64,000 bases of DNA, taken from NCBI GenBank assembly GCA_015350385.1, contig WNKI01000002.1:2659700-2723699 (forward strand), given 5' to 3'. Positions 38,054 to 47,600 of this stretch are shown here, in pieces. Source of the stretch: Aculops lycopersici (lineage: Eukaryota > Arthropoda > Arachnida > Trombidiformes > Eriophyidae). The notes under the pieces were generated by a model that saw only the letters and a list, made by a program, of their open reading frames with translations, was not told the DNA's origin and did no database searches. The number at the start of each line of letters is the position of its first letter. Position 1 is the stretch's first letter. The translations under genes and the position numbers were made by a program.

Positions 38054-41000
38054 GTTTCCTGCACCAACTCATGAAATGAACTCAAACTTTTCCTCCATCT
38101 CAACTGGAATTGAACCGAACGGATCCAGGTAGAACCCGGAGCAACCAACTAACACGCAAACGTCTTTTAACCATCACACGAAAAACCAAACTCCAATTGC
38201 AGGTCATGAAGATTCCCACTCACAATTGCGGCCAATACTCTACTTGCCGCGAGTGTAGTCAGTCGCGGAATCCATATTGCGGATGGTGCTCGCTAAAGAG
38301 AAGGTTAGTATCTCTATTCTTTTCTTCTCGGTACAATATGAAAGAAGGGAAAAACAATCTGACACTTGGACAGTACGAGGAAAAGAAAAGTTTTGTGCGA
38401 CTTTGTGTCCACTTCCTGTTGGACTTGAGGTTGTTGCGTAACCGCAGCAAGTGAGCGATACTCTCGCATACAAAAGCCACTGGACACAATCCAGTCGCTT
38501 ACTAGAGCCAGCATAATAACACCAAAACAACGACAACAACAACAACAACAAGCGATCAACTCGAGGACCAGCTAAGCGGATTAACCTTTCGGGTATCGCG
38601 GGCAAAGTCCCTCTTTACCTGGCGCAGAATGAGCGGCCAAGTAACTCTGGTAAATTTACCTGGCCGACCAGGTAGCAGCGACTTATCTGGTTGGCTGCGG
38701 TTTCGCCGGCCCACCGCGGATTATCCGCCACTTGGACTGCTCAACTCTGTGCCTCGACTGAGCTCGCGATCCACTTTGACTGGATCGGATTGTCCGGCTG
38801 GCCGATTGTCGCTTGTGTTCCTCAATGTTTCAGTTGTTGTTGTTGTTGATGCTGTTGTTATTTTGAACCTCTGACTAGATCTCTCGCTGGATTAATGCTC
38901 ATCGCCCATCAGTCAAGTTTTTTTTCTCTCTCTCTCTCTCTCTTCAGTATTTCCCGTCGTTTGTAACATTGGCGATGATATTGCAACAACAACTACGTCG
39001 ACTTCTTGGTTGCGTGTCGCGCCAATCGATCATTATTATGATCCCATACTAACTTTGAAAAATTTTTCACCTTCCAAACCATCAACCACAAAATACTGCG
39101 CGATGAAACTCGATGCAGCTGCACCACCAAACACGAGTGCGGCGCCGAGACGCCGAATGCACCAAGCACTGTGATTTCCTCAGTTGGGCCCCGCACTGCG
39201 AGTGGCGCCAACCTGTTGGCTGACTCGCTGGCCCAAAGCACCAGCTTGCAGCAGCAGCAACAGCAACAAAATAGTAGGCAGCCGCTGAAATGGATCTCAA
39301 ACGATTCGGCCGGCAAGTGCATAGACTTGCAATCGATTGTGCCGGACAAAATCCCGATCACAAGCAATGGCAAGGTAAGTTTTCGCGAAAGTTTTTTCCG
39401 GATTTGAGATGAGAGTCTCTCAAAAACGCCGTATACCTCAATGGCAACCAAGCTGGCTGCTCCTCAGACGCATGCTAATTAGAAGGCCACTCGAGATTCC
39501 GAATGATCCGAGCAACTTGATACTTGAAGGGGAAATTTTTGAAAGAAAAATTGAATGCCACGAAAGTCTCGCGCCCACTTGAGATTGATGCTCACTTCCT
39601 CACTCACTAAATGTATATATTTGTGCTTGTGTTTGTGTATGCGAAAAAGACCAAACTGGACGAGAGATTATGATTGACAAGATGGAACTGAATGCTCATA
39701 TCTCCAACACAACGACCACCAGTTGCAAGCGGCGTGAGAGTCGCGGAATACCACTTGAGGCTTGCGAGTGATGGGCAAGCATAGGACATTCGTCCGACTC
39801 TCAATTGAGTTCCCCTCTTTGTCGTTTCCTCGCCAGATGGACTCAGACTTGATATCCCACTAATACTCGCCTGCAGGTGAGCGTATCAATTGGCTCGAAA
39901 AGAGGAATGCGGCTCAAGAGATTCATAAAGAGGGACGGGAGAAAATAATCGAATGGAATATGATACTCCCTCTCCTTGGCTGAAATCTTCTCTCAGACCA
40001 ATAAAGCAAGCGAACCAACTAACACCTTTAACATGACCACCACCGCAATCTAACAGGTTGATCTATACATTGATCGATTGCCGCGCCTGGCCCAAGGCCA
40101 GAGCTACAAGTGCATCTTTGATCGGCGCGACCAAACTCAGGCCCAGCAAACGGCCTTTGGCTTGACCTGTCAGCTGCCCAAACTTTCAAACCGACCCAAA
40201 ATTCAGCCAGGCAGAGGTAAGTCTATTTTCGTTTTGTTGATATTGGTGTCTCGTATCAATGAGCCAACAAACAACAGAGTTTTGCGGAGAAAAAATCAGT
40301 GTTCAACTAACCGGAAGCAACCAACAACATTCTTGTCTCTTATCTTCAATTGAAACCAATCACAAAACAAAATGACTAATCAGATCACGTGAACGTGGAT
40401 CTGGCAGTGAGATTTAGTGAGACCAACACAGACTTTCTCAATGGAAGGATTACCTTTTTCGAGTGCCAATTGCACACAACGTAAGTATTCCGCCTTGGGT
40501 TGCAAGAGGACGGGCAATGGGGGCTCTAGCGCCACCTGGTTTTCAACTTCAAGTTAGAAATCAAAATACTGACACTCTCACCTTCCAATACAATCTAATA
40601 TATATACATATATACATTTACATATATGTTAATCGATAAACAGATGCAAGGATTGCCTGACCACAAATTGGGGCTGCAATTGGTGTTTGAATGAAAATAT
40701 CTGCCTCTTTAACGCCTCGAAGTGCGAGAAAACTGGCGGCCAACTTCCGCTTGACGGCAACTTGAGACGGGTGGAGGTGACCAAGTTGTTGCCGACGACA
40801 CCAACCGCTCCCATGGTCACAGTGTTAAGTCAGCGAGACCAAAAGATGCAAGCAACTCGGGCGCTCGGCGTGCAAGGGGTTCCAACAGGTGGCCAGGCGA
40901 ACACCATCAGTTTGGTCAGTCAATGTCCCACCTTCGATGTTGGCCACAAGCAAGACATCCTAGTGGCCGACGGAAGTGAGCGCGAGCTTGCGATCAAGGT

Positions 41001-41599
41001 CAAGAATATGCCTCAATTCAAGGTAAGTTAGTGTTGCACTTGATATCTTTCCACCGCGTTGCCTTTGTGCAACCAACTTGATAATTCCAAGCGCTCGGCT
41101 AGAAATTGGATGATAAATAGATAAGATGGTTGGCTGGCTCGCAACCAACAAACTATATGGGAAATAACAAAGACTACGATGAGTCAACCGGCCGGCCGAG
41201 CAACAGCCACCACGATGATCGAACATCGAGTGGTTTTCCCCTCTTTGTGTCGCCTTTTGTCTTTCATGGTCGTTTTAGTATTCTGTTCAGCTCAAAAGAA
41301 ACGAGAAGACGAAGAAGATTAGACTTAAACTTTGAAATGTGTAAGAGGCGATGACAACAACAGCAAGGAGCAGTAAAAAATCTGCATCCAGGAACAAGAC
41401 AGAAACCAAGGCGAGAAGAGTGGCGAGGAGAGGAGAGGAAAAAGGACAAGGCAAACAAATTTACTATGATCGTAAATATCATGATCGTAAATAGCATGAT
41501 CGTAAACATCGTGCTCATAATCGTGCTGCTCTTTACGTCTTTTGTGATTCCAAAGTTGTTTTTTCTCCTCCTCCCGCTCCCGCTCCTCCTCCTTCTCTC

Positions 41600-41640
<41 letters not shown>

Positions 41641-44600
41641 AACACCAGCGGCGAGAATGACCGCAAACTAAAGTTGGAGTCTGAGAAGCTGAGAATGTTG
41701 GCTGCCTGTTGATGGCCGCCAGCGTGTAGAGGAAGCGAAAGCAACTGGTGGGCGCCCAACAACAGAACAAAGGCGGAAGAGCCCACCACTCAAATCTAAT
41801 GGTCAACTAATTTCATCCGCCAGTAAGATGAGCGACTGGCCGCTTACCTGGCGGCCGCTGGCGCCGCCACCCAGGTGGACACTCGCTCGACCACCAGGTA
41901 GCGGCGGGTCTATAATTAGTGCGCCCTGTCCAGTGGGTGACTTGCTCACTTGGCAACAAGCAGGCGGCGTGTTTCACTTTACTCCACTCCAGTCCACTCC
42001 ACGTCTCGCCTCCAACGAGCCAATTTACTTTCCCAGAGACTTCGCTGGCATGACGTTCAGAAGGAGGAGCAGCACCCGAGCCAATTTACTTTCCTAGAAA
42101 CTTTGCTGGCATGACGCTCAAAAGGAGGAGCAGCACCCAAGCCAATTTACCTGGCGCGCAACTTTACCTGCATGGCGGTCGCCGGCGCGGCCACCGACGA
42201 CGTCAAGTCAAGTTCAGTGACGGCCACCCAACTCAACAATCATCTCACCTGATGCGTGACTTTCGATTTCTCCTGCTCTCGTCTATTATTGCTCCCCTCG
42301 CCTAGCCATCCGTCATTGTGCTCGTCGGCGGTGGTTTTTGCTGTTGTCGGTTGCCCTTCAATGCTGTTCGCATCGCCACGCTGAGATATGTTCCTATATT
42401 CGAAACGAGCGGCCACTAGGGCTGCGTCGCGGGCTAGCCCGCGGGTCTTCCCCAGAGCTGTGAGCGCTCTCGCCACAAAGCGCCACAGGTCATGGAACAA
42501 CGGCCGGGTCTATGGAGAAAAAAGCCCGCCCTTGAGCCGCCGTGTTATTCTGATTTTCCATTCGATCAACACAGCGGCGTCATTTTTGCCTGCAGGTGTG
42601 CACACTTGGATATTTTCTTCTGCAGATAACTCGCGGATTCATTCAAGCTACAATTGTGGCGCCTATAATCGATGACGCGACCAGGACGCGCAAGGATTCT
42701 ATTGTGCGTTATGACCAATCGATGGTCATATCCTGGGTTCTCTGAGTTCTTTAATTTTTTTCACCGTAGGTGATCCAATAGGTAAACTCGGTTGTTTGGT
42801 TCCCATGTTTCCTCTCACTCTCACTGGACCACGGGGAAAAAAGAGGACGATCGTGAAGGGAAACGGTTCTCTCGCCGGTGAATCAAGCGAAGAGTTCAAA
42901 GATGGAGAGGGAGAGCGAGGCCATTATGCTTGATGTGTGCGAAAGGCGACACTTGGGAGGTCGTTAGCACGCGCAAAATCTTAATTCCAATGTCGCAAAC
43001 TTGGCCAAAATGTATGTTATCGGAAATCGGAAACATTCTATGGCTGTTATCCCGAAGAGTTGTTATGTTGTGAGATAGTTTCATATCAATTTTGTGCAGC
43101 ACAAGAGGGAGTGCCACGTTCCACTCCTCCTGTCCTTGACCATTAATTTGGCCGAGAGCGCCATTCGGTCGTTTGGTCGGTCCATCGATCGATTTTAGCG
43201 GCAAACGGCGACGACGAAGAGCAATCGTCGTAATGGGTGCGCTTGCTCTCCGAGTGGATTCTCGCTCACTATTATCAATCACATCAAACTCCAACTTGGG
43301 CTCAGTCTTGTTGGGCAGGCCTTCTGATTAGACTACCACTGCTGATGCTCATCCTTGTTACGTAACATCGAGTCAACTGGCTGGTGAAACAGAACGCCGC
43401 CGCCTCAGCCTCGGCGGCCATTCATCATTAAGTGCTCGCTGCTCATGACTCACTCGCTCAATCATTGTCATCTCTTTGGTCATAGGGAATGACCAAAGAG
43501 AGCGACGATTGACGCGCACGCTAGAGCTTGCCTCTCTTGTCCTCATCTGAAGCCCCAGCCGCCAAGTTGACCAAATGGCGCAATTGGGTTTGCCTCAGCT
43601 TGCTTCCGGCGGCCGGTAATTCACCTCCAATCCAAACCCTTCGAAACAACTATTTCGACGCCGTCGACATCAATCATGTCCAATTATCGACCACACCACA
43701 GGATTCTGAATACTAACCATCTCTCTAATCTGTATTTATCCACTCAACAACAACAACAACAACAATAACAAACTACGATCACATCACAAAACACAGGGAA
43801 ACATCCAATGCATCGTCGAGATTGAAAACAACAAGATCCCTCTAAAGGCTCGCATTGAGGATGGCCGAGTTATATGCGAGAACTCAACCTTCAGCTACCA
43901 AGCGGATGTTGGCCTACTAACTGGCCAGCTGGTCGCCATTTACTCCGACAACAACATTTTCATCGACCGAACCAACTTTACCCTCTACAAGTGCCACCTG
44001 CTCGGCGCCTACCTGAGCCGGCCCGACTGCTCGCTGTGCCACCGGATTGACTCCCGCTTCCAGTGCGCCTTTTGCTCGGGCAGTTGCCAATTCAAACCGC
44101 GTTGCTTGGACTTACCCGAAGAGAAGTGCCCCGCTCCACGAATCGACTTTGTCCAGCCAACAAGTGGCCCGACGCTCGGCGGAACAAAGGTCACCATTGA
44201 GGGCAGTAATTTGGGCAAATCCTTTGAGGCCATTGAGAATAGGGTAATGATCGGCAATGTTCCCTGCAGGCCTATTGAGGAGGAGTACAGACCTTCAAAT
44301 AAGATTGTTTGCATCACCGGTCCGGTTGTGTCCAAGTTTACGGGAAACAGTTTTAGCGGCAAACGGCCATTGGGTTTGTTTGGCGACACTGGCTATGTTC
44401 AAGACTCGAGCGACTTGTTGGTTCCAGGTGACGTGATGGTGGGCAACGAGGTCGGCTACGCAATGGCGCCAACCAAATTCATGTTCAAGTCCATCTATCT
44501 ACGCGACCATCAACCAAGATACGGACCTCAATCTGGAGGAACTCGAGTAACTTTGTTTGGGATGAACTTGAACATCGGCTCAAATGTTCAGGTATTTCTA

Positions 44601-47600
44601 GATGAATTGCCCTGTTTAATTGAGCCAAGTTCAATAACAAGCGAGCAGCTAGTTTGTCGCACCTCAGCCTCGCGCCAAGCTTCGCGGACCATCAAGCAGT
44701 TGAAGTTGATTGTTGACGATGCTCAAATTATTAGAGACGACGAGGTCTTCTATTATACTCAAGATCCAACAATAACCAAAATCTCGCCACTGAGATCGTA
44801 TCTGAGCGGCGGTAGGCCAATCAACGTGTACGGCACCAACCTGACCTCCGTTCAGCAACCAAGGATGGTCATTCTGGATGCGGCCAACAAGAAGGTAAAC
44901 GAATCTAGCTGCATAATCCAAGACGACTTCCGAATTCAGTGTCCATCGCCAGCCGTCAACTTGCAACTAATGGACTTGGAGTGGAGCGAGCAACAAATTG
45001 GCTCCTACGAACCACAACCATTTAGTCAGCAACACCAACAACTTTCCACCTCAACTTGGACTCCAATGCCACAAAATCACTTGCTTCAAGGGCAGAAGAC
45101 TTTGCAACACGACGAGAGTGTCAAGTTTAAGATTAGCTTTATCATGGACAACGTCTGGCGCTTGAGAGATTTGCAAACTAGCTACCCGGCACTTCAAAGC
45201 GAGATCGCCTACACTAGCGATCCAAAGTTGTATCCATTCTCAAGCGTTCAGTATAAGAGCGCGCAGGAGTTGTTTCTTTCAAGTCTGATGGGATCCCAGG
45301 GCTACTATCAATCGAGCGCCACCAACTACCAGCTTGACTCGGACACCTACCTGTTGCAACCAAACAATCCAATGTTGGTGTTGCACGGCGAGCACCTCGG
45401 TGCAGCGGTCAGCGAGTACGACATCACCGTTACAGTTGGTTATGATGTTTGCAATCTAACTGAGCTGATTCACACTCGACTCGTTTGTACCATGCCATTG
45501 GATCACATGGCCGAGCCGACAGACGAGGAACACCATCCAACGCAACGAGCACTTCCGCTTGTCGTGGTTAGAATTGGGTTCAATTTGAGATACGAACTTG
45601 GCTATGTCCAGTACCATCCGCAATTGGTGGATCAAATTGTACTCGCGAGCGCAAATTCAAGCGATCAGCTGACGGCTCTAACAAGGAGTTCCAATTATAT
45701 ACCAAGCGAGAACAAGAGTTTGCTGCAAAGGATATCAAGCTACATCACAACCACTGTGCTCCTGTTGGTCTATTTAACCTTTGGTTCAATTATCCTGGCG
45801 TTAATCTACTCAGGCGCGCTGCTAGGTTACAAGCTAAAATATGGCACCTGTTTCAACAATGACTACGAACGGATTCAAGCTAAAGTTGACTCGCTAGAGA
45901 AGTCGGTGAAAAACGAGTGTCGTTTGGCTTCGTTAGCCTTGCAAAGTGATTTGAACGAGTTGGTTAGACATGTTGAATTAACGGGAACTCCATTGCTCAA
46001 CATGAAGAACTTTGTAATGAAAGTTTTCTTTCCCGGTATAAATAACCACCCGCTGATGTCAGAGGTCAACTTGGAAAGTGGACAGAACCACCAACAGGAT
46101 CAAGCGAGCAACTTGTTGATCAATCAGATGGCTGGTCAAAACGGAATCCAACGGCCATTAGCCGCAAAGCCAGCGAGCAGTGAGTTTCCAATGGAGCACT
46201 TCGAGAGATTGGTACTCACAAAGCCATTTCTCATAACTTTCATCAACACCCTTGAGCAGCAATCAAATTTTACTATCAGGGACAAGGTCAATGTTGCCTC
46301 TCTCATTATGATCATCCTAATTGAAAGACTTGACTATGCAACGGACATTCTGCGCACCTTACTCTTCCAGTTGGTCCAGAAATACGTGCATGCAAACCAA
46401 ATTGGAAACGAGGAGCAAAGAAACCAAATCAATCGACGAGGCAACAAGTCAGCTACTCTCAACTTGACACGCAAGGCATCAAATCTCCTCGGTGGCTTGC
46501 CAACAAATTTACGAGGATCACGTAACTCCAATTTGAGCAAGATTGTTGATGGTGGAGCCAGTAGTCTCATGGCTAGCACACAGGTAGCTGCTCAAATGCT
46601 CCTATCCAGAGTTGGCGGCAACAAGACCTCACCGCTGCAACAGCAACACGAGACTCAGTATATGATTAACTCGTCTACAATGGTACATGGAAATTTGAGT
46701 ACCACAACGGCATTCAATCAGCGAGTTGTCAATGCAACTACCACTGGTCAAGCATACAATCTATCCTCGTCCTGTGGCACAGGTAAAGACGACAACCAAT
46801 CGCACTTGATGTTACGTAAAACAGACTCGGTGGTGGAGAAGATGTTAACCAATTGGCTTGCACTAAACATGTACGATTACTTCTACGGTGATGCCGGCCA
46901 GTCGCTCTACATGATGTTCGAGGCACTTAAGGGACAGCTCGAGCGCGGACCTGTTGACGCTATTTCCGGCGACGCCTTTTACTCTCTGAATGAGAACAAG
47001 CTGTTGCGAGAACCACACATTCAGTTCGAGGTGGTCAATCTGTACGTCATCGCAGATACTGACATTTTGGAAGTTAGTAAATCATCAAACAGATTACCAA
47101 ATAACCATAACAACAACAATAGCAATCTGCTGCTGAATGGATCGAGCTCAACAATGCTACCACCTGTTTATAGTATGGACAGTCAGTCGTTTTACGAGGA
47201 CACCATGCAGGTGAGATCAAATACCAACTACTCAACCTCAAATACAATCACACTGGCCCTTCGAGTCCTTGACTGCGACACCATCAGCCAGGTGAAATCA
47301 AAAATACTTGGTGCCCTCTACCGGAACTCTCCCTACTCAAGCCGCTTGACTTCAAATGACGTCGAGTTGTCGCTAAGGCAACAGCAACCACTGGCCCTAC
47401 AACAGCAGCATCAGAACAACCAATTTGTGGCTGTGACACTAAACGACGACGACTACAGTAGTCTTACTTCCTTCGATGGAATGAAACGAATCAATACATT
47501 ACGTCACTATGGGGTTACAGATCAAGCAATCATGATGCTGAAGCGATGTCGTCAAGTTGGAGACTCATCGAGGGTTAGCCAATCGATCAACAGAACAACA

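Larger units (their letters stand above)
41023..43796 (+). other. Plexin intron 7 (2.8 kb) with repeats and a possible mobile element remnant
   Basis: The intron holds a CT microsatellite (41605-41637), a 61-bp tandem repeat (42016-42175), a 16-bp perfect palindrome (42428-42443) and two palindromes that share a 7-base half-site (42711-42729 and 43471-43501). A minus-strand open frame of 132 codons lies between those two. Confidence 0.7.

Noticed and set aside
37700..38132. Three overlapping plus-strand frames rich in Ser and Leu
   Set aside because: They are translations of the CT and TTACG microsatellites and run through undetermined bases.
41325..41789. Minus-strand frame with an Arg-Glu repeat
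   Set aside because: It translates the (CT)n tract at 41605-41637 and lies in a plexin intron; no other coding features.
42428..42443. 16-bp perfect palindrome CGCGGGCTAGCCCGCG
   Set aside because: No partner site or context gives it a role; kept only as part of the intron description.
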